A stretch of 64,000 nt of DNA from Pseudomonas azerbaijanoccidentalis (GCF_019145495.1 NZ_JAHSTU010000001.1:1364001-1428000); one strand, 5' to 3'; shown: positions 8,629 through 18,306, numbered from the stretch's first letter. The notes: generated by a model not told the origin, from the letters alone. A program made the numbers and translations.

Positions 8629-9686
8629 AGATTCTCGTGACCGGAGCGGCCGGATTCATTGGTGCCCATTGTGTGTTGCGGCTGTTGCGCGACGGGCATC
8701 AGGTGTTCGGGCTGGATAATTTCAACGATTACTACGACCCGCAACTCAAGCACGATCGCGTGCAATGGGTGCAGGAGCAGGTCGGCCATTTCCAGCTTTC
8801 AACGGTTGACCTGGCCGATGCTCCGGCCATCGAGACACTGTTTGCCCAAGAACAACCCGAAGTGGTGATTCACCTCGCGGCCCAGGCGGGCGTGCGCTAC
8901 TCCCTGGACAATCCCCGGGCCTACCTCGACAGCAATCTCAATGGTTTCCTCAACATTCTCGAAAGCTGCCGCCGGCACCCGGTCGAGCATTTGATCTACG
9001 CCTCTTCCAGTTCGGTGTACGGCGCCAACCAGCACACGCCGTACTCGGTGCAGGACGGCGTCAATCACCCGCTGTCGCTGTACGCCGCGACCAAGAAAGC
9101 CAACGAACTGATGGCCCACAGCTACAGCCACCTGTTCGGCATTCCTTGCACTGGCCTGCGTTTTTTTACCGTGTACGGCCCTTGGGGCCGGCCGGACATG
9201 TCGCCGATCCAGTTCGCCCGGGCGATTGCCGAGGGCCAACCGTTGAAGCTGTTCAACTACGGCGAGCATCAGCGCGACTTCACCTACATCGACGACATCA
9301 TCGAAAGCATCGCCCGGCTGATCGACCGCGCGCCACAAGCCAACGCTGAGTGGGACCGTGAACAACCGGACCCGGCCAGCAGCATGGCGCCTTGGCGGAT
9401 CTACAACATCGGCGGCCAGCACCCGGTAGAGCTCAAGGATTACCTGGCCTTGCTGGAAAAACACCTGGGGCAAAAAGCCCGGGTCGAGTTGCTTCCACTG
9501 CAACCCGGCGATGTGCTGAACACCTGCGCCGACGCCAGCGACCTGGCCCGCGCCACCGGTTTCCAGCCCCGTATCGAGCTGGATGAAGGACTCGGGCGGT
9601 TCATCGCCTGGTTTCGTGACTACTACCCACTGCCTATCGCCCACGCGCCGCTCGCGGCTGAATTCCAGCGGAGGACTGCTCAATGA
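8625..9686 (+). CDS. UDP-glucuronate 4-epimerase (NAD-dependent SDR)
   Basis: The 353-residue product has the extended-SDR signature GAAGFIG (residues 7-13), catalytic Tyr153 and Lys157 (YAATK) and the substrate-loop segment FNDYYDPQLK, which is characteristic of UDP-glucuronate 4-epimerases making UDP-galacturonate. The start at 8625 overlaps the ugd stop as ATGA; an in-frame extension further upstream lies wholly within ugd and is rejected. Following Ugd directly, it most likely consumes its product, so the polymer is predicted to contain galacturonate and/or glucuronate. Other UDP-sugar epimerase specificities cannot be excluded. Confidence 0.88.
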   Translation: MKILVTGAAGFIGAHCVLRLLRDGHQVFGLDNFNDYYDPQLKHDRVQWVQEQVGHFQLSTVDLADAPAIETLFAQEQPEVVIHLAAQAGVRYSLDNPRAYLDSNLNGFLNILESCRRHPVEHLIYASSSSVYGANQHTPYSVQDGVNHPLSLYAATKKANELMAHSYSHLFGIPCTGLRFFTVYGPWGRPDMSPIQFARAIAEGQPLKLFNYGEHQRDFTYIDDIIESIARLIDRAPQANAEWDREQPDPASSMAPWRIYNIGGQHPVELKDYLALLEKHLGQKARVELLPLQPGDVLNTCADASDLARATGFQPRIELDEGLGRFIAWFRDYYPLPIAHAPLAAEFQRRTAQ

Positions 9687-10429
9687 CTGGACATGAAAAA
9701 GGTGTACCCATCCAACACCTGCGCCGTGACAAGCGCCTGGACCCCGAACACCGAATGCGTCTCGATGCGGCCATTCACATGCAGGGTCGCGGCTGGGTGA
9801 CGGGCCGTGACGGTGGCCGGCCATGGACGTTGTCACGCACCAACCGGGTGTTCGCCTGTTTCGGTGCGCTGGTGATTTTGCTGTTGATCTCGCCAGTCCT
9901 GCTGGTGTTGGCACTGGCCATCAAGCTCACCAGCCAGGGCCCGGTGATGTTCGTGCAGAAACGCACCGGCTATCGCGGCCGGATGTTCGGCATGTACAAA
10001 TTCCGCACCATGGTGGCCAACGCCGAGGAGCTCAAGGAGTCGCTGCGGCACCTGAACAAACACGGTGCCGACGCCATCGACTTCAAGATCGACAAGGACC
10101 CGCGCATCACCGGCATCGGTGGTTTCCTGCGGCGCACCAGCCTCGACGAACTACCCAACCTGATCAATGTGGTAACTGGCGACATGCGACTGGTAGGCCC
10201 ACGGCCAACGTCGTTCAACGCCTACCGCTACAAGGACAATCATCTCGCTCGCCTGAGTATCTACCCCGGCATGACCGGTCTATGGCAGATCTCCGGGCGC
10301 AGCAATATCGACTTCGACCAGCGCGTTGAGTTGGACCTCAGCTATATCGCCGAGCAGAGCCTGCTGCTTGATCTGAAGATCCTGTTGAAAACCCCCTTCA
10401 AAGTATTCAGCGGCCACGGAGCAAGCTAA
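9683..10429 (+). CDS. Initiating bacterial sugar transferase (undecaprenyl-phosphate, WcaJ/EpsL-like)
   Basis: It transfers a sugar-1-phosphate to undecaprenyl phosphate at the inner membrane to start the repeat unit. The 248-residue product has a soluble N-terminus, one strongly hydrophobic segment (about residues 55-78), then the conserved bacterial_transf blocks KRTGYRGRMFGMYKFRTM, DPRITGIGGFLRRTSLDELP, GDMRLVGPRP and YPGMTGLWQISGR. This is the short form with a single membrane segment, lacking the multi-span N-terminal half of WcaJ. It overlaps the epimerase by 4 nt and the next gene by 1 nt. The sugar is not evident. Confidence 0.9.
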   Translation: MTGHEKGVPIQHLRRDKRLDPEHRMRLDAAIHMQGRGWVTGRDGGRPWTLSRTNRVFACFGALVILLLISPVLLVLALAIKLTSQGPVMFVQKRTGYRGRMFGMYKFRTMVANAEELKESLRHLNKHGADAIDFKIDKDPRITGIGGFLRRTSLDELPNLINVVTGDMRLVGPRPTSFNAYRYKDNHLARLSIYPGMTGLWQISGRSNIDFDQRVELDLSYIAEQSLLLDLKILLKTPFKVFSGHGAS

Positions 10430-11076
10430 TGGACGGTTCAACTGCAAAAAGCCTCAGCATCGCCAACCCGAGCGAGTCCAACCTGACATCCGCCGTGCTC
10501 GATCAGGATCTGCGCATCCTGTTTCTGACCGCGGCCAACCCCGGCGCAGGCACCACCACCAGTGCCCTGGCGCTGGCCAGCCAACTGGCGCAAATGAGCA
10601 GCGGCCTAGTGCTGCTGGTCGACGCCAGCCAGTCCTCGACCAACCTCACCCAGCAACTGGGGCTGAGCAAGGAGCGCGGTTTTCGCGACCTGCTCTTCAA
10701 CGAGCAGAGCCCGCCGCTGTTGCAGGACTGCGTGGTGAATGTGTCGAGCCTGCCCTTCCACGTCTTGCCGTTCGGGCGCTTCTCGCGGGGCACTGAACAC
10801 CTGACGCCGGAGCGCCTGAGCCCGTTGCTCGATCAGCTCGGCAGTCAGTACCGCTTCGTGGTGATCGACGGTGACGCGGTGTATTCGGCCGCCGACACGC
10901 TGGTCATCAGCACTCAGGTGGACGGCGTGATCATGGTCGTGCGCTCTGAAGACACGCGCTGGGAAGTGGCGCAGGCGGCGGTTCAGCGCCTCACCCAGGC
11001 CGGGGCGAAACTGGTTGGCAGCGTGTTCAACCGGCGCAAGTACTACATGCCCAAGTGGCTGTACAAAAACCTGTAA
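10429..11076 (+). CDS. CpsD/CapB-like polysaccharide ATPase with degenerate Walker A
   Basis: The 215-residue product matches the ATPase domain of bacterial tyrosine kinases (CpsD, CapB, C-terminal half of Wzc). The P-loop reads NPGAGTTTS, where the family has PGEGKS/T, so the catalytic lysine is replaced by Thr; the DNA reads GGC GCA GGC ACC ACC ACC. The Walker A' (LVLLVDAS) and Walker B-like (FVVIDGDAV) strands remain. The C-terminus is short and tyrosine-containing (RRKYYMPKWLYKNL), like a minimal tyrosine cluster. It overlaps the preceding stop (TAATG) and precedes the export lipoprotein. It is probably a regulatory partner of the Wzz-like protein at 12144, possibly a pseudokinase. Confidence 0.82.
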   Translation: MDGSTAKSLSIANPSESNLTSAVLDQDLRILFLTAANPGAGTTTSALALASQLAQMSSGLVLLVDASQSSTNLTQQLGLSKERGFRDLLFNEQSPPLLQDCVVNVSSLPFHVLPFGRFSRGTEHLTPERLSPLLDQLGSQYRFVVIDGDAVYSAADTLVISTQVDGVIMVVRSEDTRWEVAQAAVQRLTQAGAKLVGSVFNRRKYYMPKWLYKNL

Positions 11077-11099
11077 GCCAACGCAAAAAGGATGACGCC

Positions 11100-12122
11100 A
11101 TGAACGCCAAGATGCTTGTCCTGCTGTTGCTGCCGCTTGCAGGTTGCACCAGCACTTCCGAAACCCAGAACATGCCGGTGAATATCCTCACGGCCTCACC
11201 CGCCAACGCCCAGGCCACCGACATGCCCAAGATCGAACAGACCTTGCGGCCCCAGGATGTGCTGGACGTGATCTTCCACATCAGCACCAGTGGCTCGGAC
11301 GCCTACCGCGTACAGTCCGGTGACCAGATCGGCCTGAACTTCACCGCCGCCAGCCAGCTCAACGGCAACCAGTTGGTGCTGCCCGACGGCACCATCGAAC
11401 TGCCGGGCGCCAACACTTCGGTGAAAATCGCCGGGCTGACCAGCGAGGAAGCGCGCCAGGAAATCCAGCGTGCCTATCAGCGCAAACAACTGTTCCAGCC
11501 CAACCGTAATCAGCTGACCGTGCAAATCATCAGCCCGCTGACCAACGAGCAAAACCTCAAAAGCGCGCTGAACCACCCGGCCACCGGCATGAGCCGGGAG
11601 ATCACCGTGGGCACCGACGGCTACGCCAGTTTTCCGGAGATCGGCGCCGTGCCGCTGCAAGGCATGACCGTCAACCAGCTGGAAGCTTTCCTCAACAAAA
11701 AGTACGCACAACTGCCGGGGCGAATGACCGTCGACGTGCTGCTCAAGTCCACCGCGGGTAACGAGATCTACGTGCTCGGTGAAGTCGGCCAGCCGGGTTC
11801 CTACCCGATCCGCCGTCCGGTCTCGGTGCTCGAAGCCCTGACGCTGGCCCGTGGTTCCAACGTCAAGGCGCGCCTGGACTCCGTCGTGATCATGCGCCGC
11901 AACGGCAATCAGGTTGAAGCCCGTCGCTACGACGTGGAAAAAGCCCTGGCCGGCGATGCCTCGCAGATCGCCTACCTGCAGCCGGACGACATGCTCTATG
12001 TGCCCAAGACCAAACTGGCCAGCGCCGGTGAGCTCGCGCGGCAACTGGCGGATGTGGTGCTGTTCCAGGGTGTGGGCTTCAGCTTCGGCTACCGCGTCGA
12101 TAACAAAGACAGTGACGACTAA
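11100..12122 (+). CDS. Polysaccharide export outer-membrane lipoprotein (Wza/OPX family)
   Basis: The 340-residue product has a signal peptide ending in a lipobox (LLPLAGC), indicating a lipoprotein. Poly_export-type segments follow: AYRVQSGDQIGLNF with LPDGTIELPG, then a second beta-rich unit with ITVGTDGYASFPEIGAVPL. Further on there is an SLBB-type region with VLGEVGQPGSYPI and LEALTLARGSN. The start at 11100 has AAGGA about 7 nt upstream; the more upstream in-frame start overlaps the previous gene and would destroy the signal peptide. It should form the outer-membrane secretion channel together with the Wzz-like protein encoded next. Confidence 0.9.
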   Translation: MNAKMLVLLLLPLAGCTSTSETQNMPVNILTASPANAQATDMPKIEQTLRPQDVLDVIFHISTSGSDAYRVQSGDQIGLNFTAASQLNGNQLVLPDGTIELPGANTSVKIAGLTSEEARQEIQRAYQRKQLFQPNRNQLTVQIISPLTNEQNLKSALNHPATGMSREITVGTDGYASFPEIGAVPLQGMTVNQLEAFLNKKYAQLPGRMTVDVLLKSTAGNEIYVLGEVGQPGSYPIRRPVSVLEALTLARGSNVKARLDSVVIMRRNGNQVEARRYDVEKALAGDASQIAYLQPDDMLYVPKTKLASAGELARQLADVVLFQGVGFSFGYRVDNKDSDD

Positions 12123-12143
12123 CTTACTCTCAGGTGACCCGAC

Positions 12144-13736
12144 ATGAATCCAAAGGAAAACTACCTGCACGAGTTCTTCAGGATCTTCTTCGCCAACAAA
12201 CAATTGGTGAAGCGTGTATTCCTGGTCTTTGCAGTGATCGCACTGGTACTGCCGTTGGTGCTCAAACAGAGCTTCGATATCACCGCCCAGGTGATCGTGC
12301 AGTCGAAAAAACTCTCGCAGGGTGACGCCACCACGTCGCTGAATCAGGAGAACGCGCAGTTCATTCCACCGTCGCTGGCCGACATGGAAACCGAGAGCAA
12401 CATCCTGCGCTCACCGGCGCTGATTCGGCAGACCATCAGCGAGCTGCGGGACAAGGGTGAATACACCCCGCCTCCCGGCATGCTCAACAAACTGCTGGCG
12501 CAACCGTTCAAGAACTACGTCAGCACCCCACTGCGTGAGCACGTGATCAACCCGATGAAATCGGCGCTGGGCATGGAAACCGATCCAGTACGCGACACCA
12601 CGCTCGACGCCCTGACCCAACAGGCCATGGACAGCCTGAAGATTGAAACCCTGCCGGGCTCCAACGTGATCTCGATCATCTACAGCTTTCCTGATCCTTC
12701 CCAGGGCACCAAGTTTGTCGCGGCGCTGCTGCAAAACTACCTGGTCAGCCGTCAGGCGCTGCAATCGATCGACTTGCCGCAGAGCTTCTACGAAACCAAG
12801 AAGATGCAGTATCAGGTGCGCCTCGATGGACTGGAAAACAATCGGCAGGATCTGCTGGGCGCTATCGGTGCATCCGATCCCAAGGAAGAGATTACCTTCC
12901 GCCTGAACGCGATCAACACCGAGGAGCAAGCGCTCAACCTGTACCGCGACCGCTTGCTGCAAAGCCAGCGCTGGCTCGATTACCTGAAAACCAGCCTGGC
13001 CGCCGCCAGCAATTCCAAGCTCAACGACTACACCTTCCCCTACACCTTCACCACCACCGTGGATAACGTTGCCTTCGAAGACCGCGAGATCAAACAGATG
13101 GGTGAAGCGCTGACCACACAAGTCAGCCGCTACATGAACGACCTCGCCATCTTCCAGCCAAGCAGTGAACCGATGCTGCTGACCCGCGAGCAAATCGCCC
13201 GCACCCGTCAGCAGTTCCTCAAAGTGGTGAGCAACCGGATTCAGGAACGCACCAATGACCTGGCGATTGTCAGCTCGGTGATCGACCAGAAAACCGCGCG
13301 CATTGCCGAGTTCAAGAACCGCATCCACCAGTTGCAGGAAACCCAGAGCAAGCTGCGCCAGGTGGACACCGAGATCGACGCCTTGCACGCGGCGTTCTCC
13401 ACCTACGCCCAGCGCTTTGCCGAAAGCAGCACGGCCCGTTCGCTGGACAACGACCTGTCCAACGCCCGGGTGCTGAGCCCACCGTTCGAACCGACCGAGG
13501 CGGCGTTCCCCAAACCGCTGCTGATCATTCCGTTCGGCTTGTTCACCGGGCTGTTGCTGGCGATTGCCTTCGTCTACGTGCGTGAGTTCTTCGATCACCG
13601 CTTCAAGCACCCAGCGCAAATCACCCACGAACTGGGCTTGCCGGTGCTGTTGGTGATCAACGATCAAAACGTCGAGCCCAGCAACCCGCACAAGAACTGG
13701 AGCGTGCCGAGCTTCGTCCATTGGGTGCGCAATTGA
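12144..13736 (+). CDS. Wzz/GumC-like polysaccharide co-polymerase without kinase domain
   Basis: The 530-residue inner-membrane protein has one transmembrane segment near the N-terminus (about residues 24-42, VFLVFAVIALVLPLVL) and another near 460-480 (LLIIPFGLFTGLLLAIAFVYV). They frame a long periplasmic region with extensive helical, coiled-coil-prone sequence. This is the topology of Wzz/GumC chain-length and export proteins. The cytoplasmic tail is only about 50 residues, so no tyrosine-kinase domain is attached; that function may reside in the separate gene at 10429. It lies 21 nt after the export lipoprotein. Confidence 0.88.
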   Translation: MNPKENYLHEFFRIFFANKQLVKRVFLVFAVIALVLPLVLKQSFDITAQVIVQSKKLSQGDATTSLNQENAQFIPPSLADMETESNILRSPALIRQTISELRDKGEYTPPPGMLNKLLAQPFKNYVSTPLREHVINPMKSALGMETDPVRDTTLDALTQQAMDSLKIETLPGSNVISIIYSFPDPSQGTKFVAALLQNYLVSRQALQSIDLPQSFYETKKMQYQVRLDGLENNRQDLLGAIGASDPKEEITFRLNAINTEEQALNLYRDRLLQSQRWLDYLKTSLAAASNSKLNDYTFPYTFTTTVDNVAFEDREIKQMGEALTTQVSRYMNDLAIFQPSSEPMLLTREQIARTRQQFLKVVSNRIQERTNDLAIVSSVIDQKTARIAEFKNRIHQLQETQSKLRQVDTEIDALHAAFSTYAQRFAESSTARSLDNDLSNARVLSPPFEPTEAAFPKPLLIIPFGLFTGLLLAIAFVYVREFFDHRFKHPAQITHELGLPVLLVINDQNVEPSNPHKNWSVPSFVHWVRN

Positions 13737-14836
13737 ACGCGCCCCTGTCGTCCGGGCACAGCAGCCCTTCACTGCCGATCATTCATTTGCTCAGCAGTGG
13801 CGGCTTCTATGGGGCCGAGCGGATGTTGCTCGACCACTGCCTGGCGACACCGGGGCAACATCAGGTGTTGTTTCTCGATGCACCGTACGAATTGCTCGCA
13901 CGGTTTCGCGAGGCGGGGGTCGACTGTCGCGGTTGCACCGGTCTTGGGGCGTTGCTCGCGCATTTGCGTGAGCGACGGGCCGAGCGGCCGCTGATCAACA
14001 CGCACAACTTCAAGGGTTTGTTGTTCGGCTGGGTGGGCGCGAGCTTGTTGCGCCTGCCGCTGGTGATCACGCAGCACGGTTTCACCCCGCGCAGTCGCAA
14101 GCAGAAGTTCTACACCTGGCTGAGCCTGCAACTGTGCCGCACCGCGTCGGTCAATCGCGTGGTCTGTGTCGCCGAAAGCATTGCCGCGCTGCACCGTCAG
14201 GCCAGCGTCTGTGCGGAGAAACTGCAAGTGATCCCCAACGGCCTGCCGGCCGCCAACGATCTGCAACCGCACAACGCCCAACGGCAACGCTGGCTGGCCG
14301 GTTACGTCGGGCGCTTGAGCAGTGAAAAAGGCCCGGACCTGTTTCTCGACGCATTGATTCCGTTGTGTCAGCAGTACCCGCAACTGGACGCCGTGATGCT
14401 CGGCGACGGCCCGGAACGGGACAGCCTGTTGGCGCGAATCAATGAGGCCGGTTTGCAGGCTCGCATCACATTGCCGGGGTATCAGACCGACATGCGTGCG
14501 TGGTGGCGGCAACTCGATGCGCTGGTGATCAGCTCGCGCACAGAGGGTACGCCGATGATTCTGCTCGAAGCCATGCAGGCCGGGGTGCCGGTGGTGGCGT
14601 TTGGCGTCGGCGGGATTCCCGATGTGCTGGAAGACCGGCACAACGGCCTGCTGGCGACACCCGCCGACAGCGACGCCCTCGCCCGGCAGATTGGCACCCT
14701 GCTGCGTGAACCGGCGCTGGCGCACCACCTGATCGACAACGCACGACGCACACAACTGGATCGCTACGACCTCAAGGCCCTGGCCGAACGCTGGTCGCAG
14801 CTTTATATCCGTACTGCACGGGAGGCACGCGCGTGA
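13733..14836 (+). CDS. Glycosyltransferase family 4 (GT-B fold)
   Basis: The ~367-residue product has an N-terminal segment HLLSSGGFYGAERMLLDHC typical of GT4 and a C-terminal Rossmann half with AGYVGRLSSEKGPDLFLDAL and the nucleotide-sugar-binding stretch SSRTEGTPMILLEAMQAGVP (the E-x7-E motif). It is cytoplasmic and adds a sugar to the lipid-linked repeat unit. No ATG is available: a TTG at 13733 overlaps the previous TGA in the manner of the other genes here, and a TTG at 13721 is the alternative, giving four more residues. It overlaps the next GTG start by 4 nt. Confidence 0.88.
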   Translation: MNAPLSSGHSSPSLPIIHLLSSGGFYGAERMLLDHCLATPGQHQVLFLDAPYELLARFREAGVDCRGCTGLGALLAHLRERRAERPLINTHNFKGLLFGWVGASLLRLPLVITQHGFTPRSRKQKFYTWLSLQLCRTASVNRVVCVAESIAALHRQASVCAEKLQVIPNGLPAANDLQPHNAQRQRWLAGYVGRLSSEKGPDLFLDALIPLCQQYPQLDAVMLGDGPERDSLLARINEAGLQARITLPGYQTDMRAWWRQLDALVISSRTEGTPMILLEAMQAGVPVVAFGVGGIPDVLEDRHNGLLATPADSDALARQIGTLLREPALAHHLIDNARRTQLDRYDLKALAERWSQLYIRTAREARA

Positions 14837-16200
14837 TTTTTCCGCTCTCGATCGTCAGTTTTCTCGGTCTGGCCTGCCTTGCATTGCTGGCCAGCCCTTA
14901 TCCATTTCTGGCGCCGGGAGCGGTGTTGGGCCTGGTGGGAGTCGCCGTGCTGTACCGCAAACCGGCGTGGGGCCTGTTGGGCATCGCCGCGCTGGTGCCG
15001 CTCGAAGGGTTCTTCAAGGACAACGCGCTGTCGGGCACCAAGCTGATCGGTGCGTCACTGGCGCTGATCCTGATGCTGCAACTGGCGATGCACCAGATTC
15101 CCTCGGACCGCCTGCGCAGCAACATCTGGCGTTTCCTGATCGGCTTCATGGCGCTCTACCTGCTGAGCATGCTCAACACCGATGACCTGGGCATGTCGCT
15201 GGGGCATCTGCGGGAGCTGAGCGTCGGCCTGATCCTGTTTGTGATCACGCTGTTGATCGGCCGTGAAATGAACCTGGACCTGTTCGCCAAACTGGTCACC
15301 CTCAGCGTCACCCTGACCTGCGCGCTGGCGATGTTTTCCAGCAAATACCAGGACCAGGGCCGCGCCGCCGGGCTGCTGGAAGACCCGAACGCCTTTGCCA
15401 TGCTGATCGCGTTTGCCGTGCCGTTGGCATTGCTGCTGGTGATCCGCTCGCCGAACCTGCTGCATCGCCTGTTCTGGCTGGGTTGCTTCATCTTGCTGCT
15501 GGGCGGCATGACCAAGACCGAGTCCCGCTCAGGGCTGGTGGTGTTGTTTCTCAGCCTGATCATTGGCGCCTGGCACTACCGCGCCCACCTGACACGCATT
15601 CGCCCGCGTCACCTGGGCTTTGCCATGCTCGGGCTGGCCATCATCATTCCCTTGGCCATCTACGCGATGCCCCCCGGTTACGTCGCGCGCATCCAGTCCT
15701 TGAGCATCCTGAGCTCCGGCGCCAAGGCGCAGGACGAATCCCTCGGCCGTCGCGCGTCGTACATCGTCGTCGGTAGCGGCATGATCCGCGAAAACCCGCT
15801 GCTGGGCACCGGCCCAGGGACCTTCCCGTTGCACTACGCCACCACCGGTTACGCCAAGGCGTTTTCCGCCAACCGCAAAATCGGTGACCTGTACCGCCGC
15901 GCTCACAACACCTACCTGGAGATCTTCAGTGAACTGGGGATTCCCGCCGGCCTGTTGTTTGTCGGCATGCTCGCCCTCGGCTTGTACAACATGATGCGCG
16001 CCCGCCGCGCCTGGATGCAGCGCCGCAACTGGCAGCAGGCTGACATGATGACGCACCTGGGCATGAGTTTCCTGTCGCTGACGCTGTTCTTGATGTTCCT
16101 CAGTGCCCCGAACCAAAAGTACGTGTGGATCATGCTCGCCCTGACCAGCGTCCTGCGTTTGAAAGCCGAAGAAAGTCCAATCCCGGAGGCCAAGGCATGA
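14833..16200 (+). CDS. O-antigen ligase / Wzy-like polysaccharide polymerase
   Basis: The 455-residue polytopic membrane protein has about 11-12 hydrophobic segments and a large periplasmic loop between roughly residues 275 and 370. The loop contains the segments TKTESRSGL before it and RRAHNTYLEIFSELGI after it, which match the O-antigen ligase/Wzy_C family. In this operon it most likely polymerises repeat units delivered by the flippase at 19305. The GTG start at 14833 overlaps the previous stop and is preceded by GGAGG at 14821-14825. A ligase role cannot be excluded from sequence. Confidence 0.87.
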   Translation: MIFPLSIVSFLGLACLALLASPYPFLAPGAVLGLVGVAVLYRKPAWGLLGIAALVPLEGFFKDNALSGTKLIGASLALILMLQLAMHQIPSDRLRSNIWRFLIGFMALYLLSMLNTDDLGMSLGHLRELSVGLILFVITLLIGREMNLDLFAKLVTLSVTLTCALAMFSSKYQDQGRAAGLLEDPNAFAMLIAFAVPLALLLVIRSPNLLHRLFWLGCFILLLGGMTKTESRSGLVVLFLSLIIGAWHYRAHLTRIRPRHLGFAMLGLAIIIPLAIYAMPPGYVARIQSLSILSSGAKAQDESLGRRASYIVVGSGMIRENPLLGTGPGTFPLHYATTGYAKAFSANRKIGDLYRRAHNTYLEIFSELGIPAGLLFVGMLALGLYNMMRARRAWMQRRNWQQADMMTHLGMSFLSLTLFLMFLSAPNQKYVWIMLALTSVLRLKAEESPIPEAKA

Positions 16201-17165
16201 GCCGCGTCAGTATCGTCATCCCGATGTACAACGAAGCCCGGCACATCGCCCGGACCTTGCTCGCGGCACAACACGCCGCCGATGCCGCCGGCATGGAATG
16301 CGAGTTGATCGTGGTCGACAACGGCTCCAGCGACCAGGGGCCACAGATTGCCCGGCAATTCGGCGCGCAGGTGCTGGTCGTTCCCGGCGTGCTGATCGGT
16401 GCCCTGCGCAACCGTGGCGCCGAGATCGCCACCGGTGAATGGCTGGCCTTCATCGACGCCGATATTGAAATGCCCGAAGACTGGCTCACTCATCTGTTGA
16501 AGCTGGAGGACGCCGGCGTTGCCGACGTGTTCGGCCTGGACTTGCACACCCCGGCCCAAGCGCCGTGGTACGCCACCGCTTGGCAACGACGCACCTTGCG
16601 CCCCTCCCGTCATACGGTGCAGACCGTGGACTGGCTGCCCAGCGCCAACCTGCTGATGCGCCGCGCATGGTTCGACAAGGTCGGCGGTTTCAACGAAACC
16701 CTGCGCACCGGTGAGGACAAGGATTTCACACTGCGCCAGAGCGCCAACGGTGCACGGCTGATGTCGATCAACGAAAACATCGCCCTGCACTGGGGTTACG
16801 AAATGAACTGGCGCGAGTGGATGGGCAAGGAAATGTGGCGTCAGGGCAGCCACCTGCAACTGTTGCGCACCCATGGCATGAGCCTGCGCCTGCTGCGCTT
16901 TCCACTGCTGTCACTGTGTGCCTGGCTGCTGGACCTCATGGCGATTTCTGCGCTGTTCAACGGCTTTCCTCACCATGCGCTGCTCATGGTGCTGCTGACC
17001 ACTGTCCCGGCGCTGGTATTGAGCGTGCGCCAGACCGCCAAGCACCGTAACCCGTGCCTGACCGTACAACTTTGGGGCCTGCATTGGGTGCGCCTGCACC
17101 TGGCTGGCGCCGCTTTCATTCTCAGTCTGTGTCATTGGAATGCCAGGAGGCCCGCCCGTGGCTGA
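16197..17165 (+). CDS. Glycosyltransferase family 2
   Basis: The 322-residue product has the GT-A opening SIVIPMYNEARHI, nucleotide-binding VVDNGSSD, the DxD-type FIDADIEMP, and the acceptor-side block TGEDKDFTLR. Two C-terminal hydrophobic segments suggest membrane association. It overlaps the polymerase stop (ATGA at 16197-16200). It should add one sugar of the repeat unit at the cytoplasmic face. Donor and acceptor are unknown. Confidence 0.88.
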   Translation: MSRVSIVIPMYNEARHIARTLLAAQHAADAAGMECELIVVDNGSSDQGPQIARQFGAQVLVVPGVLIGALRNRGAEIATGEWLAFIDADIEMPEDWLTHLLKLEDAGVADVFGLDLHTPAQAPWYATAWQRRTLRPSRHTVQTVDWLPSANLLMRRAWFDKVGGFNETLRTGEDKDFTLRQSANGARLMSINENIALHWGYEMNWREWMGKEMWRQGSHLQLLRTHGMSLRLLRFPLLSLCAWLLDLMAISALFNGFPHHALLMVLLTTVPALVLSVRQTAKHRNPCLTVQLWGLHWVRLHLAGAAFILSLCHWNARRPARG

Positions 17166-18294
17166 ACTCATTTTCTGGTTGTGCCTGTTATTACCGGTCT
17201 ACGCCTACCTCGGCTACCCGTTGTTACTGACCTTGCTCGCGCCGTTCTTTGCCGCGCGCCGGCACGGTCCGGCGGCGCCGATGGACGTGAGCATTGTAAT
17301 TGCCGCGCACAACGAGGCGCGGCACATCGAAGAAAAACTGCGCACCGTGCTGGCCCAGGATTATCAAGCGCGCACGCTGCAAATCATTCTGGCGAGCGAC
17401 GGTTCCACCGATGACACCGTGGCGTGCGCGCGCAAGGTCATCGATCCGCGCATCACCGTGCTCGACCTGCCGCGTCAGGGCAAGGCGGCGACGTTGAATG
17501 CCGGCGCCGCACTGAGCACGGGCGAGATTCTGGTATTCACCGATGCCGACAACCAATGGTCCCAGGACACCCTGGGGCATTTGCTCGCACCGCTGGCCGA
17601 CCCTCAAGTGGGCGCTTGTGCCGGGCACATGCTGATCCCCGTGACCGGCAAGGGCCTGAGCATCGGCGACAGTCTTTATCGGCACTACGAAGGCTGGCTG
17701 CGCTACGTGGAAAACCGCACCGGGTGCATGGTGTCCGCCGACGGCGCCCTGCTCGCCTTGCGCCGCGAGTTGTTCCAGAACGTGCCGGCGGAGGTCAACG
17801 ACGATTTCTTTATCAGCACCTGCGCGCCGGTGGCGTTCAAGCGAATCATCTACGTGCCCGAAGCCCGGGTGATCGACACTGGCGTCGATGAGGCCGACAA
17901 GCAATTTCGCCGTCGCCAGCGGGTCACCGTGGGCGGTTTGCAGAGCCTGGCCCAGCGCCGCGAACTGCTCAATCCGCTGAAGCATGGCCTGTATGCGATT
18001 GCCTTGATCAGCCACAAGCTGATCCGTCGTCTGGCGCCGATCCTGTTGTTGCCGCTGCTGCTCAGCAACTTCTGGCTGTGGGACGACCATGGTTTTTATC
18101 GCCTGAGCCTGATCGCGCAATTGCTCGGATACACGGCAGCCATCGCCGGTTTGCTCGACTCGCAGCACCGCTTGCCCAAACCCTTTCGCCTCGCCGCGTT
18201 CCTCCTGGTGACTCTCGCCGGAATGAGTATCGGTCTGTGGCAATTCCTGCGCGGTCAGCGTTATGCGCAATGGAACCCCGAGCAAAATCGTTGA
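17158..18294 (+). CDS. Membrane-bound glycosyltransferase family 2
   Basis: The ~378-residue product has an N-terminal membrane segment, the GT-A domain (SIVIAAHNEARHIEEKL, ASDGSTDDT, FTDADNQWS), the block RRRQRVTVGG in the position of the processive-type Q-x-x-R-W motif, and C-terminal transmembrane segments (about 280-370). AGGAGG at 17145-17150 is 7 nt before a GTG at 17158, which overlaps the previous stop by 8 nt. An ATG at 17140 would start before that ribosome binding site and is less likely. It is probably another chain-building transferase of the repeat unit. Confidence 0.86.
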   Translation: MAELIFWLCLLLPVYAYLGYPLLLTLLAPFFAARRHGPAAPMDVSIVIAAHNEARHIEEKLRTVLAQDYQARTLQIILASDGSTDDTVACARKVIDPRITVLDLPRQGKAATLNAGAALSTGEILVFTDADNQWSQDTLGHLLAPLADPQVGACAGHMLIPVTGKGLSIGDSLYRHYEGWLRYVENRTGCMVSADGALLALRRELFQNVPAEVNDDFFISTCAPVAFKRIIYVPEARVIDTGVDEADKQFRRRQRVTVGGLQSLAQRRELLNPLKHGLYAIALISHKLIRRLAPILLLPLLLSNFWLWDDHGFYRLSLIAQLLGYTAAIAGLLDSQHRLPKPFRLAAFLLVTLAGMSIGLWQFLRGQRYAQWNPEQNR

Positions 18295-18306
18295 GAGGCA
18301 CGCGCC

